Position numbers and translations under genes: made by a program
From: Hyaloperonospora brassicae
Taxonomy: Eukaryota > Oomycota > Peronosporomycetes > Peronosporales > Peronosporaceae
Direction: 5' to 3'
DNA: 64,000 nt
NCBI GenBank assembly: GCA_947650285.1
Contig: CANTFL010001445.1
Coordinates: 124,001 to 188,000, forward strand
Notes under the pieces: generated by a model
Told to the model about the DNA's origin: nothing
The model's database searches: none
The model's input: the letters and a program-made list of their open reading frames with translations, nothing else
Part shown: in pieces, positions 35,138 to 47,249 of the stretch
Numbering within the stretch: the first letter of the stretch is position 1
Layout of the letters: each line of letters starts with the position of its first letter

Positions 35138-35362
35138 TCAGCACTTGAAGCGACACAGTGTCCCTAGAGTCCATCGCCTCATCTCATTGTCAGCTACAAG
35201 ACTACCTCCGTTGTTTGTAGCAGTATCTCGAACGCCCACTCGTCGACTTTTCCGCCGCTTGACCTTGGTATGATCTAGACTATCTTTAGCGCGTTTGGCA
35301 GACATTTTAAGACTGATCTCCGTCGCCTCGTGGTTTTTTTCTTTGAGACGCCGTCCAGACAC
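35138..35362 (-). CDS. Hypothetical small basic protein, doubtful
   Basis: A 74-codon frame rich in Lys and Arg (SAKRAKDSLDHTKVKRRKSR could be a nuclear signal). No neighbour or domain supports a role. Confidence 0.2.
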   Translation of the reverse strand: MSGRRLKEKNHEATEISLKMSAKRAKDSLDHTKVKRRKSRRVGVRDTATNNGGSLVADNEMRRWTLGTLCRFKC

Positions 35363-36479
35363 TCAGCACCACAGTGCTTGATATCGCCGCAATCTATGGA
35401 CAAAGTGCTGTCAGCGCTATCGCTAGGACTGTGCTATTTAAAGATTCATCGACTGTTGAGGGCTTTCCGAATTGATTAACGCGAACGTTAGACATCATTG
35501 TATATTACTTTCAAAGATTGTAAGCGGCTCGAGCATTCGTCATGAATGTATCTTGACAAAGATGTTTGAACAAGCGGGTCGATCAGAATATGATTAGTTT
35601 CAATCAGAAAAGGTTCGTGTCAATCAACCGTTTTGGAGGCGGTAATAATATTGACCTATTCGTAAACCTTTTTTAAGCAGAACCGCTGACTGCATTAATG
35701 TATATAATGTTGATAGCCAATACAACCCCCTAAGATAAAATTGCTTTAACGTGATCTCAAGCTCAACCACCGTCGCAGCCTCAAGCTCGAGGGCTGCCAC
35801 CATATCGTAAAGCTCAACTGCCACCGCAATCTCCCTAAAGACAATTTTTGATGATGATGCACAAGATTTGGCCAGGTCAAAATCAGCGATTGAGGTGATA
35901 ATAGGGAATATGAACATCACTCTGTAGTGGAAAAAGACGCCTTCTAAGCAAAAAATCGTTCATTGCAAAAGAACGTAAAAGGTCAACAAGACTACAAAAA
36001 CAATTCGGCCCAGCACATAAAAACAAACATTCAACTAAGCTGGTGGTGACTGTCAACGATACGCGCTGCGCCCAGGTGAGAAAGTGCCCTGTTTTTGCAG
36101 GTCCTTGAGTTCAATTTTCAAGATCAGTTTAAGGCGGCACTTTTCGAATTTCTTCCATTAACTGACCAGCCATTTGCTTTAATCGAAAAGAAAGTTTTAG
36201 GAATATGGTGACTGTATAGAAAAGCCGCGGAACTGTTTTTTCAAAAACAACGTTGAACCCCCGTATAAAGGCCACGGTTATAGATAAACGGAAGAAATTC
36301 GCTATATTGAGTACGAAACCTTAATCAAAGCTGTTTTATACAGCGGAGATTTGGATATCGCCAGATGGTGTCCTGTTCATGGCTATACCGTGCGTTTAGT
36401 TGCCTACTAGAATATATAATCGCTTAACATTGATTCTTAACACGTCCCCGGATCGCATACAGAAATAACATGGCAGAGG
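35363..36479. other. Decayed DNA upstream of the hAT fossil
   Basis: May hold the 5' part of the hAT transposase, but no block is recognisable. Short frames only. Confidence 0.4.
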
Positions 36480-37690
36480 TGGTCAAGACTTCATCAGATG
36501 GAATGGGTATTTGGGACAAGAGCCTGTAATTTAACGTCGAAAACGCGGAAAATGACGATACGATATTGAAGCAGTTACATATTGACCTTGATGTGAAAAT
36601 ATTTTTGGACATTACATTTCGGAGCTTTGCGCATGTGCTTAACTTAGCACCATGTAATTCATGAAAGGCAGTATCACCGACCACCATTCGTTATACCGCC
36701 CGTGCTATACGATACTCGTCTCGCACAATTTATTAGCTGGAAGAGTATTGCAAGGCAAAAAAGACGATAACTGGCAGAGTGCCCCAATCGAGTTTTTAAA
36801 ATCCGTAATGGATTTTAAGTCGCGTTAGAATTCAACATACGAGATGTAGGACCTGGTGGTTAAGTTTTGCAATTTTTGGTCAAGCATATGTACAATTTTG
36901 CCGAGGATGTGGAAGCACGAATACATGAAACAATGACGCGCAGCACACGATGGTGTGACAGCACCAGACAAAACATTTTTTTCATTTTTAGCTATCAGGC
37001 ACATAGCAGTATACTGCATATACCATTTACGAGTTCATATGGGCCTTTCAAAACGCTACGGAAATGACATGCGGTGACACGTCCGTTAGCCAATCAATAG
37101 TGAAACCGCTAAACATCGATCTATTGGAGCAAGTTAGTATATTTTCGGCGATTCGACGCTCACAAACGAGATGAAATGATCAATTTGGACGAGACACTCG
37201 AACGCTACTACGAAGTTACAAGCCATAGCTGCACGGTGAAGACTATACGATTTACGAACTTGGTTTGACTGCTACTATGTGCGGTATGATGAGGATACTG
37301 ATACAAACGAAGACCTAGAGGTCATCCTTTAAACGGCAAGATACATACACACACATAGGCTACAAAACAAGCGCATCGGATTCCCTTAACACATAAACAC
37401 AGAGATGTGTACCTATTGAGTTTGGGAGCCGAATGTTAAGGAATTTGAGGAGGGCCGTTGCTACATACATTGATGAACTTGACGTATATATCTATATATA
37501 TGCTTGGCGCACAAGAACTTCCTGTGCCACTGCAACTTTTGTGGTGGAAATCACACGAAATAACGTTTCCGACATTTGCGAAAATGGCAATGGACTATCT
37601 GGCCATTTCTGGGACCTTGATATCATTGGAAAGAGTATTTTCCGCGGCAAGCCTGCTGGTAGCCGACCAAGTATGTTCACTGTGATCACG
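36480..37690 (+). pseudogene. hAT transposase fossil
   Basis: Three hAT blocks occur in correct order on the plus strand. ITFRSFAHVLNLA (about 36610-36650) matches the usual CFAHVLNL. DFKSR-stop-NSTYEM (36813-36848) matches TRWNSTYEM with the Trp codon changed to TAG. The C-terminal dimerisation region, LWWKSHEITFPTFAKMAMDY ... LERVFSAA, is at 37541-37655. Stops and frame changes lie between them. No terminal repeats were found. It is distinct from, and much older than, the hAT at 4975-8252. Confidence 0.7.
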
Positions 37691-37942
37691 CACCATTAGT
37701 GCAAGTTGTAGCCTTAGAAAATGATTCATATAGGAAGCACGCAAGTAGTAGCCAGCAGATCAATACATTCTAAGCAGGTTTAACAATTGATTTTTGATAA
37801 AATGTTTGCCCAGAGTACTCAATTTACCAACAATCGACTGGTTTGATTACAAATATGGGAGAATAAAAATTTGTTAAATTAATTATGAGAATAGAAAACA
37901 AATTTATATAATTGAAACATAAAAATGCCTTACTTTTTAGTA

Positions 37943-38133
37943 TTAGTAAGGTAATATGGCACACACAAAAGAAAATGACCTTACTTTTTTGTAGCCCATT
38001 TCATGGCCGTGACCAACACCCGCCCGGTCCAGAAATCCGCGAAGACGGTTCTGCCGCGGGCGTGCTGATCTTTCAGCCACCAGTTGCAGAACCCTCTCCG
38101 CGGCCCGGTCCCAAACAAGGCGTGGGTTGGTCA
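37943..38133 (-). other. GC-rich open stretch at the element C insertion site
   Basis: GC-rich DNA between AT-rich sequence and the left LTR of C. A minus frame (TNPRLVWDRAAERVLQLVAE) has a spaced Trp/Leu pattern as in Myb/SANT-like DNA-binding segments. Before insertion it would have adjoined the Thr/Ala-rich frame now at 50828-51145. Weak. Confidence 0.25.
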
Positions 38134-39136
38134 TGTGGTGGAGTGGTGATCACAATTTCCTTGTGATAGTGACTCTACACTGGCGCCCGGACGACCGACT
38201 AACGGAGGGGATACCCCGATTCCGTGTTTGGTATGTTCTTGCCCACCTTGTGTACCCGTCGTTGGGGCGGGTTGCGCTCTTCTTGGTGGACTTGAGCTGA
38301 ACCTGAACTTTACCTTCTTAGGGATAGGTGTTGATCGGGTGGAGATGCTTCACCCGGTCAAACGTAGTTGTGGATCGCGTGGAAAGTCGATCGCTTGTAA
38401 CTTGAGCGCTCTCCCAGAGTCGCCTTTGCCAGGGGTGATGCTTGATACGCGAGCGTTCTGACCATTTGAGCCGTCTCGCGATCTTGAATCTGAACCGTAG
38501 GGTTCGCTGCGTCCTATCGCAGTTGACGGGGGGGGTGAGAATTGCCTTTCCGCCTGGCCAAACAATCCAAGGGCGAAGTTTGCTGAGACGTAGGTGACTC
38601 TCTATTCAACGGGAGGCCAAAGATCCTGCCCGGAAGAAGTCGACGCGTGTCTTTCGTTGCAAATTCAATTCTGTTTAATGTCAACCAGCCAAATCCTATT
38701 AATATTTCTATCTGTTCGCTAGGTCAACTGTTGTGCACCGCCTGTCTATTTCATTCGCCTCTTCCCTCATGTAGTCCACAGAAGATACTCCTAGTGGATC
38801 GCCCCATACCGGATCGCCAGTACCGGATCGCAGAGTACCGAATCGCAGAGTAACGGATCGCAGAGTACCAGATCGCAGAGTATCTCGGTGATCCAAAACT
38901 TCAATCGCATATCGCGATCGGTCAATCGTCAAACCTTGACTATACTCCTTCTTGACCGTTAGATGGGTCACTCTGCATAATTTCCACAGTCATTTCCTGT
39001 CACTCAGTCGTGTGACACCATCATCCGTGATAACAGGCCTATCTCCGTACACGCTCCACCATTCAAATTGATTATCGCACTAAAGGCGGATCGCGCGATC
39101 CACACTTCCGTCGTTCTTCCTACGCGCTTCTCCACA
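38134..39136 (-). repeat. 3' LTR of element C
   Basis: Begins TGTGGTGG and ends TCTCCACA on the plus strand. Against 49812-50826 I count about 15 substitutions, three 1-bp indels and one 15-bp unit. Identical short frames in both LTRs (38228-38461 and 49906-50139) reflect LTR identity, not coding. Confidence 0.92.
38812..38885 (+). repeat. 15-bp tandem repeat inside the element C LTR
   Basis: Units of the form CGGATCGCAGAGTAC occur about four times with small changes. The other LTR has one more unit (about 50495-50570). Confidence 0.85.
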
Positions 39137-39172
39137 ATCGTCTACTTCACCGGCCATCGACAAACAGCGTCG

Positions 39173-41313
39173 ATGGAATGTGCACCCACGACGCCCATGG
39201 CTCCTGCATCACCTGCACCTTCCACCATGGAGGCCGATAGCCCGATTTCGACTTTTTCTCCGCCGCCGGAATCACCCGTGAGAAGACCAGTTGTGTTGTC
39301 GTCGTCTCGGGTGAGCGTTGCATCCTTGTTGGATCGCGATACTTTGACTGCGGGGATTGGAGCGCTCTTCGATTAATTGGATCTTCATGCCGGTGTTGTT
39401 GCAGACTACCACTCGTTGGAGGAGTAGTGTCAGGACCAGAGACTGCAGATCGACCGATTACAAACGGAGTTTCAATCGTACGTCGAGCTCGGCCCGCGCT
39501 TGGCGACCTAATTTCAGCAGAGTTATCGTGGCCACTGGACTGATGGACAAAGTATGATCGAGATGTTGCACGGGTTCCAAACGGAGCTGGCGCGGCGCTT
39601 GGGTCAAAATCACGTGGTCCGAGAACTCAAAACGGCTCGCTTAGAAGCCGAAAGGAAGTTCAAACAAGTCGAGGATCGGCGCATTCGTGAATCGTTCGTC
39701 GCCCAACAGCAAATGGAAGCGTTGACTTCGCGCCTAGCTGCTGCGGAACAAAGTTTCGGTGGCAATTTTAAGCTGCAACAGAAAAGGCATCCAAGTACAT
39801 GAATCGCTTTTGGATATCATACATGAAACTTGGCACGGCCAGAATAGCGTTGAAAACACGACGAAGACATATCAAGACTGCCTCCGCGCACAAGAGCGCA
39901 TAAAGGCGGAGCTACAGTAGCTGAGATCGGACCTCGGGGACCGGGACGCCCAGGTGTATCGTCTGCGCAGTCAAGCATTGATCTGGGAACAGCAGTGTCT
40001 CGTGGCCGTTCGCGATCGCGACACGACTCGGACTCACCTGTCTCAATTAGTGTCTGGATCGATTCGCCTTCCTTCAAATGTACCGTCCACGACCTCCGCT
40101 ACCGCACCAACCGGCGAGCGAACCAGGTATACGGATCTTATTGCCCAATCGAGCGTCCCCGCACTGCGAAGCTGACGCGGGACGAAACAAAATCGGTGGA
40201 TACCCCTAAGACCAAGTCAGCCGGTGAGCATCCGCGATCTACTGGACCAGTGCGATCTGCCAAATTTCCGGATCTGATGGAATAACACGCGGATCTACGC
40301 GACCTTCCAGATCAACTCGCTCGGACGGGTCCACAGCTACGTCAGGATCAGCACGGATTCCAACAACTTAAGGCACCGGGAGTAGAAAGCGATCCGCCTC
40401 TTAAACAGGAAGTAAGCGGGCCCAGAAGCTTCCAACTGGAGTTCAACCGCTCTCCAATACAGAATTGTTCAAGTCTTTATAAGTATATACTCTGGCCGCC
40501 TTGTCTGGATTGCGCTCTTCGTTGCGGTGCCGTTGATCGTCGATCAATACTCCACCTTCTGCCGGATCGATGCCTGCCTCCATTTTGGTGGATGGCCCCG
40601 TCCCAAGTCTGGATCGTCCCCAATTTCGAGTGGATCCGCACCACCTGCATAGCATTGAGCCTCGAAGGTGCATCTCTTTGGCGAAGCATCAAGCGCCCCC
40701 GACGAATTGGTCAATAATTAGCGACGCGCGGGATGCCGAAAATGCATTGCTTCTGCCCGCGGAATACGCCCGTTTTGCTTCGACTTGGTTACCTCGCGCT
40801 GAATGGTTTCCTGGATACCGCGATAGAGTACCCTGGTCCTACCAATACGTACACCCGTGGTCGTCCCGTCGTCTCAGTTTGACCTGCGTGGCGGAGCTGG
40901 ACGTGGATACCTTATTCAAGTATGTGACATGACCGAAAGGGTACATCTTCCCAGCACCCACCGCGCCTCGATCCAAAGCTGCTCCATTTGAATCTGAGTA
41001 GATTCCACGGCTGGGTAATTTGGCTAAAGTGGTGGCGTTGTACCGGCGAGACCCTTGGAACCAATATCATAGCCAAGTCAAACGGGTCTCGTTTTACGCG
41101 ACTGGTTGGCTCGCAGAGTTGGCATCAGCGTACCGCGACTTCAACACCCGGCATCGCCAGGCTCTATGGGAAGCAGCCCACGCTATTTATTTGCCGGCCG
41201 AGCAGCGCGATCGCGATCCGGAGTTGGCGCAGATTTACCAGCAGCGCAAACAGCGGCGGTCGCGATCCGGACCCGATGGAAAACCGTATTGTGCTTTATC
41301 CTTCAGGAGATGA
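39173..41313 (+). pseudogene. Antisense ORF of element C, degraded
   Basis: On the strand opposite to pol, starting 37 bp from the 3' LTR. The first piece, from ATG 39173 to 39376, is Pro/Ser-rich (FSPPPESPVRRPVV). The middle pieces (39554-39802) are strongly coiled-coil-like (RELKTARLEAERKFKQVEDR). The C-terminal pieces have aromatic-rich globular sequence: LLLPAEYARFASTWLPRAEW (40750-40810), VPWSYQYVHPWSSRRLSL (40827-40880) and YRRDPWNQYHSQVKRVSFYA (41042-41101). Stops and frame changes separate the pieces. It lies beyond integrase, so pol coding on the other strand cannot explain it. No similarity to the antisense ORFs of A or of B and E was seen, and no domain is recognised. Confidence 0.6.
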
Positions 41314-41559
41314 TCGACGGACACTGAGATTTATATCTGTTGCTGGATCCATTCTTCATGCATCTCCCGTCAATGGTTGGAATTCGTTCATGGTACCCGA
41401 GTTTGGGCGATTTTCAGAAAATCATTCCCAACCTGATCACCGCGTTGGCACGCTCAATTACAGTTGAACCCTGGCGCAAACAATTCGACCATTCATCGAG
41501 AATAATTCAGGGTCTTCAATCGCTCGCTTTTCAAATAAATATTTTTCGAAGTAATTCGT

Positions 41560-43300
41560 AGCGATCCGGCAGTCCTTTCTAAACGGTCAATATATTTCCA
41601 TCATTTTATTACTTGTTGATCATAACTAAAATTTATTTTATCCGCAGTTTCTAATTACTAACGGCGATCAGGACTTACTACCCTGGATCGAAACACAATT
41701 CATTTTCACTTGTTCACCCTCTGCAACCCTCTTTCAGGCAACGTATCATTCGACACGTCGCTTACTCGTCCTCCGCTTATTTGTGTGATTGCATCACCTA
41801 AAGCGGTTCTTGCTTACTCGGTGGCGATCGAACTCTTACAGAAAGGCTTCAAAGTTCAAGTCGACCTCATCTATCCAAGTCAAATCGACCTATCCCTTCC
41901 ATTGCATCAAATACTGGCGATGAACTCTGCCGAAACGGGTACGCCTGCCGGATCGCACACTCAATATCTTCTCGACTTCGAATTTCATCTTCATTCAATG
42001 TGCGTTCCCAGCTATCTTCTCGCAGCAGGAATTCATCAAAATCGAAGCCATTCACCCCTTCAAGGTTCAACAGGTTTTTTGGCCGATCCGGGAAGGTTTT
42101 CACCCGCTTAAGCTTGGATGTATTTACCAACGGAAATAATCGATACGTCGTATTCGAGATTCCAATTGTACCGCGTATCTCCCGTCAAGTTCCATTACTT
42201 AGAATGGCCAATGCCACACATCTGCCAGCTTTCGGGCGTATCCTTCTTTCACTTGATCAATATAGAGCCACACTTGCGATCCAACTTCGATATTACGCGA
42301 TCCGTTCTCAGTGCTATGTCGATCGGCCCGATCTTGGATTGCGATCCGTAGACGATCGTCAACGGCTTCTCTCGCTATCTGGTTATGACGTTGCATATGG
42401 TAACGGCATCTTCTTGGATATTAGTTGCGTCGTTTGGTGATTCCCAAAGGCAAAGTCGCTTCCAGCGTCGATCGTGGGTCCTAACCGTAAATAAGGTCGA
42501 ATTACATATATCCTCGTACGCGATCCTGTGCCGTATTGATGGCGAACGTCAACCTTTATGCGTACTCGTCCCAATCCTTCTGATTCGTATCTGTAACATA
42601 CAATTTAACGCCCTCGTCAGTGTCTGCAATATTCTTTCTGCTGTTTCATTCGCTTGGGGTCGATGAGCCATAGTAGCACGCTTTTCATGCCCCGAGATTC
42701 GGTTGAAAGCTCATAAGAAATCAGACATGAATCCTGGCTCTCGATCATTGCGGATCGATTCACTGGCTGTAAATTTTTGAAACAAACACTCTTCGTAGTT
42801 TTCGGCGATCGTTTGCGCATTTCTGAAGAAACTCGCCTTGGCAATTAATTACCCTTAGAAAGGATCTACTTACAGCAACAACTTAATATTTCCCTTGAAA
42901 GATCGTGGCAACAATAGAATATGGTCCATAACATTTATCTGAAACGGATAAGTGGCTTAGACATTTCTCGGCGAATCGCCGCGCAACTTAGAATTTCCTT
43001 TTCCCGTCGTGCAATCAATACATTCTCCTATTTAACGCTGGATAGACCGATAGATCCATATCCAGTGGAACTTGGACCGGATTCGTTGGTATGTTCTGCC
43101 GATAACTTGGTGTCCGCCGTCCAGACTTGTAAGATAATTTTAAAAGGAATTCTTGCTGCTATAGTTATGGTACCACCAAACGGACCAATTACACGCGGCT
43201 ATCTGGATCTTTCGTCGATCGCGTGCAGAAAAACAATGGTCCGCTTTCAACTACTTCATAATCGAATGTGATCCGAGCACATAACTTTGCTTCTTCAATA
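41560..43300 (-). pseudogene. Integrase and C-terminal tail of element C
   Basis: Integrase core residues appear in IRNDREPGFMSDFL (42760-42715) and MAHRPQANETAER (about 42665-42628). The C-terminal part contains IEVGSQVWLYIDQVKEGYAR (42285-42225) and VNTSKLKRVKTFPDRP (42127-42080), a common oomycete gypsy segment before a chromodomain-like tail. Many stops and frame changes. Confidence 0.8.
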
Positions 43301-43554
43301 CTCAATTTCGTTATGTCTCCGATCAGTATTTCCTTCAGGTTGGCAATCCAACTCTCTTCTTACTGTGCTTGCTTGATTCTCTCGATTATAATCTACTGAA
43401 CAACTTCTTCTTGCAAGATCTCAGGAGACCGCCGTCTCCTTACGGCTGATCTAGTGATGGCAGATATTTTCACGACCCGATGAACACTTTTGGGTGTTAA
43501 CAACTAGTCCAACCGGTCTAATGAACGTAAAATATGACGATCTTGTTCGGATAA

Positions 43555-43975
43555 AGCGATCGAGCCTTGCTATTGTTCTAAAGCGTTGCTTTCTAGACGA
43601 TCGGCACTCTAATTCCAGTCCCTCTTCATATGCTAGAGATCGGAGATCGGCCACGATCGGAGCTTCTCCATAGCTTTGTAACGTAGCAAATGTAATCCGG
43701 GCGCCTTGCGATCAATTTCTCCGCGCATCTGTCTGACCAATTAGTTATAATCGCTACATATGATGATGCGCCCCCGCGCCTGATCGGCCAGGAGATCAAA
43801 ACCTAGTAACAGGCCACAATACTCGGCTTCGTTTACTGTCATGTCCGTCGCATATTCGGATTCAGCAGTCACTATGCTTCATTCTTGGAGCTTCCATACT
43901 ATTGATCGATATGCCCCGACTTTTCGTTTTGTTCGGGCTGATCCATCGAAACTGACCACCCAAAGACTTTAACCT
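43555..43975 (-). pseudogene. Second (plant/archaeal-type) RNase H of element C
   Basis: The minus strand reads WVVSFDGSARTKRKVGAYRS, then MTVNEAEYCGLLLGFDLL, IIICSDYN, RQMRGEIDRKAPGLHLLR and HMKRDWN-stop-SADRL. This is the order of a plant-type RNase H fold, with Asp (FDG), Glu (NEAEY), Asp (CSD) and Asp (SAD). Three or four Trp, Gln or Leu codons have become stops. It sits between the ordinary gypsy RNase H and integrase. Such a second domain is reported for plant Tat and for oomycete Chronos/Archon elements. Confidence 0.8.
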
Positions 43976-44139
43976 TCCTCCACCGTTGGTGGTGGCATAC
44001 CTATAGTATTTTTGGCTGTTTCCCAGGGGCGATCGCGATCAACATCTCGTCAACTTCTTCGCGCGGAGTTATGCTGGCGGCGAGTGTACCCAGAATTTCA
44101 TCTTCTCCCTTTTCACACTTCTTGATCTATAGCGTCCGG

Positions 44140-46500
44140 TTTGATAACAACGCCGCCCATCTCCCTAGCCTTCAATTCAGGCCTGAAGATTCTACCAGCC
44201 AGGCCAACGTCGAATGACGCGTGAGCACGTTGACTTCTCGTGCAACCAAAATAGTCTAGCCGATATCCAGGATGCGCAGCAGAGCCAAAACCTCTTTTCT
44301 TACCATTCTATAGTTAGTCTCGTTGGGATCTAAGCGCTCGGCATGTGAACATTACGGGCCAGTATATTTTGCCGTGTTATTGTAGAAAAGCCACAGATAC
44401 TGACCGTATACTAAAATAGACCACGATCACTGGAGGAAGGTCCGGATCGAAGTGTTCAAGAATCAGAGCGTTAGCGATCTTATCCTTCAATATGGTTACC
44501 ACATCATTGCTTTCTCCCATCGGCTTCTGTCTGTTGAGGCCCAGTCGCCCCCTGTAACACAGGAAAAGGCTGGATCGCGACCTGATACAACGATATGATC
44601 TGGATCGCTATCACCTTGGTCTTTGCGATCCACTTTGGATCGCCCCCTGCTACACCGATATGGTCTGGATAGCTATAACCTTGATCTCTTTGATCGTCCA
44701 CTATTGGATAGCCCCCTGTAACACCGATACGATCTGGATCACTATCCCCCCCGACTTTTCCGATCGTCAACTCTCTTATCACTCGGTATAGAGGACTCCA
44801 TCTTTTCCATGCGGCGGATTGGGTGGAAGTCTGCTTCGAGTAATTTGTAGAGCACTGATTCGTATATTGAAAAGTAGTTAATGAATCGGCTATAGTAATT
44901 TAAACTTCCCGAGAACGTCTGCATCGACCGCAGCGTTCGAGAAGGCGGGTTGTTGACCAGCGATCTGAGATATTTTGGGTGGGATTCCAATCCTGCGAGT
45001 GATACTTATTGACCACGATAATCCACCTTGCGCCGTCCCCAAAAACATTTAGTCAGGCTGATAGACAGATTTCACTTGTCGCATACACGTAGCAATCCTT
45101 CAACTATTTCATATAGAGTAGTTTACGATGTAGCCGGAATCAATATGTCATCGATGTACAATCTTCGACCTAGCACAGATGGTGTATGACTGGTATCTGG
45201 TTTACCTTCTGTGAGCACGTCGATCCATTCGGACGACTCCATATAGGAGGCGTCTCTGGGTCAGCACCGGTCTTAAGAAAGCCATACAATGAAATGTCAA
45301 TCATCGGTTGGTAAATATGCGGAGCGTTTTTTAATTCAAACGCCATCCGTAGCCACTCAAAAAAGCCTCATGGCGTAATGAATGCGGAAATACTTCTTGC
45401 TCGTTTTGGCATCTTCACCGCCCAAAACCAGCTTGCCATATCCACTAAGCAGTACCCTATCTTTTTGTCCATGTCCTGTATAAGTTCGCTGCTCAATGGC
45501 ATTAGATAAATCATGCCCTATGTTAGCTGAAAGATCCGTCGATAATCGATACACGATCATATGTACTTATCATTCTTTTGATAATAAAGACAATCGGCGA
45601 ATCCCATGGTGATATGGAAGGTTGGATGATCCTAAATGATATTAGATCTTTGATCAAATCCTCTACCTTTTTACGGAACTTAAGGCGCTACTGGCCGTTT
45701 TCTCCGTACGATCGGGCTCGCTCGTCCCACGTCAATATAGCATATCGCCCCCCGTGCGGCTGGGGGAAGTCCGTTTCCTTAACCAATAAGAAGGTGCTTG
45801 TTGCTCTAGATCAGTTGTATTAATCATTCCTGGTCATCCGTTGGTGGCAAGGCTGGATCGCCTACCTGAATAACTTCAATCGTGACTTCGGCAGTAGGCG
45901 TAAAAATGTCAGGCAATACCTCCATGTGATAATCCAAATCCTAGGCATACAGCTCCCTACTTTCATGACGATAGGTAGTGACGTCCACTTCTCCCGCGAT
46001 CCGGTCATTCTCCGGACATGGATTTTCGTCGATCGTTACATCTGGTGAATGTCTGGCCTCTTTCTTTAACTGATCGCCTGTCCCGTTGGTCGTTGTTCGT
46101 TCGTGGATCGCAATAAACATAGGCAGTACGCTTGTTGATCGATAATACGCATGAAGATCGTCGATCATATCACTCGATCCGTCATGCGATCGATCGGTAT
46201 CCCTATCCTTAGTCGTTATACCTACTTCCATTGGTCTCTCGGGTACTCAATCGAATCTATCCGTCTCCTCGATCGTGTTAACGATACGTGGTGGTGGCCT
46301 CACATGTGAAATAACTTTTGCGTCTCGGATTGGACAGTCCGTTAATTTAATATTCTCTTTCGGTCTATTTAAAACCTGCTTTGGCGTAGGGTAAGTCGGG
46401 TGATCCACAAGCGGTCCAGCGAATGCGGGTGGCATTTCTTCTTCTCTTTCTGTTGTAGCTTTCATAGCTAGAGTATGCCACTCGTTGTAACGTCGCGATC
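44140..46500 (-). pseudogene. Reverse transcriptase and first RNase H of element C
   Basis: The RT thumb/connection segment is clear at 44990-44842 (LRSMQTFSGSLNYYSRFI, ESVLYKLLEADFHPIRRMEK). Upstream RT sequence is scattered over 46500-45000 with stops (for example 45560-45357). RNase H starts at ILRHFDPDLPPVIVVYFS near 44480, giving way to stops. A tandem repeat (44572-44755) lies in the linker between them. Confidence 0.75.
44572..44755 (-). repeat. Tandem repeat of about 67 bp in the pol linker of element C
   Basis: About 2.7 units, each with GATCGCCCCCTG-type start, ACACCGATA, GTCTGGAT and CTTGATC or similar. On the sense strand the units encode DPDRIGVTGG and YPDHIGVAGG-type repeats. 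Confidence 0.75.
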
Positions 46501-46522
46501 CAACCGAGAAGTAGCCTTGATA

Positions 46523-47165
46523 TCAAGGCACCATATTGGCAGTCATAATACAGCTTAAACCCGGTCCGCGATCGAGGGTGACTTTCATGTCGCTAAAATT
46601 TGTGATATGGAAGTACTTGATCCGACCGATCTCGGTAGTCACGGTGGGTTTTCGTGAGAGATCGCGTCTCACCCACATTATGGCATTCAACTGGATATTG
46701 CGAATCCTTATCTCTGTCAATCGACCAACCGGTAGAACTACATGCTGTTCTAGGATCACGATCGACAGCATGGAAGATCGGTTATGAGGTATTTGTTCTG
46801 ATAGATGATAGTCCTCACTTTATCCGGCAATACCAGCGTCCCATTAGCTAATTGCAGACTTATACCTGCGGGTACAATAAAATTTATACCCAGGATAGCG
46901 CTTTGACCGACTTAGTCACCACCCCACACATCAAAATAGTACATCAGTGATCCATTCAAGGTGATCTTAATCTGGGTACGTTCTCCGGTCATGTACATGT
47001 TTTCACCTATCCCCACACACTTCTGTTTAAGATTCTCGTCGATTACACATTATACCTCACGAGAAAAGGCAGTGTTCACGATCAAGATCTCAGCTCCCGA
47101 GTCAAATAGCATTGTGGGATTTTTGTTGTTCATCTTCCCAACCACGTAAGCTTACTTAAACCATT
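46523..47165 (-). pseudogene. Protease of element C
   Basis: The minus strand shows the active-site block TMLFDSGAEILIVNT (47120-47075), intact Asp-Ser-Gly, and later a Leu-Gly-Ile block (SAILGINFIVPAG) near 46895. Stops separate the two, for example within FDVWGGD-stop-VGQS. Confidence 0.75.
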
Positions 47166-47249
47166 TTCCTAGTGTATAATATGTCCAATATCCCCTTGAA
47201 TCGCCAGACGCTAAGACCAATTCTATCTTGGTGGGCGATCGGTCGTACT

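Noticed and set aside
38228..38853. Short frames identical in both element C LTRs (also 49906-50543)
   Set aside because: Identity follows from LTR identity; they contain no domain and lie in untranslated LTR sequence.
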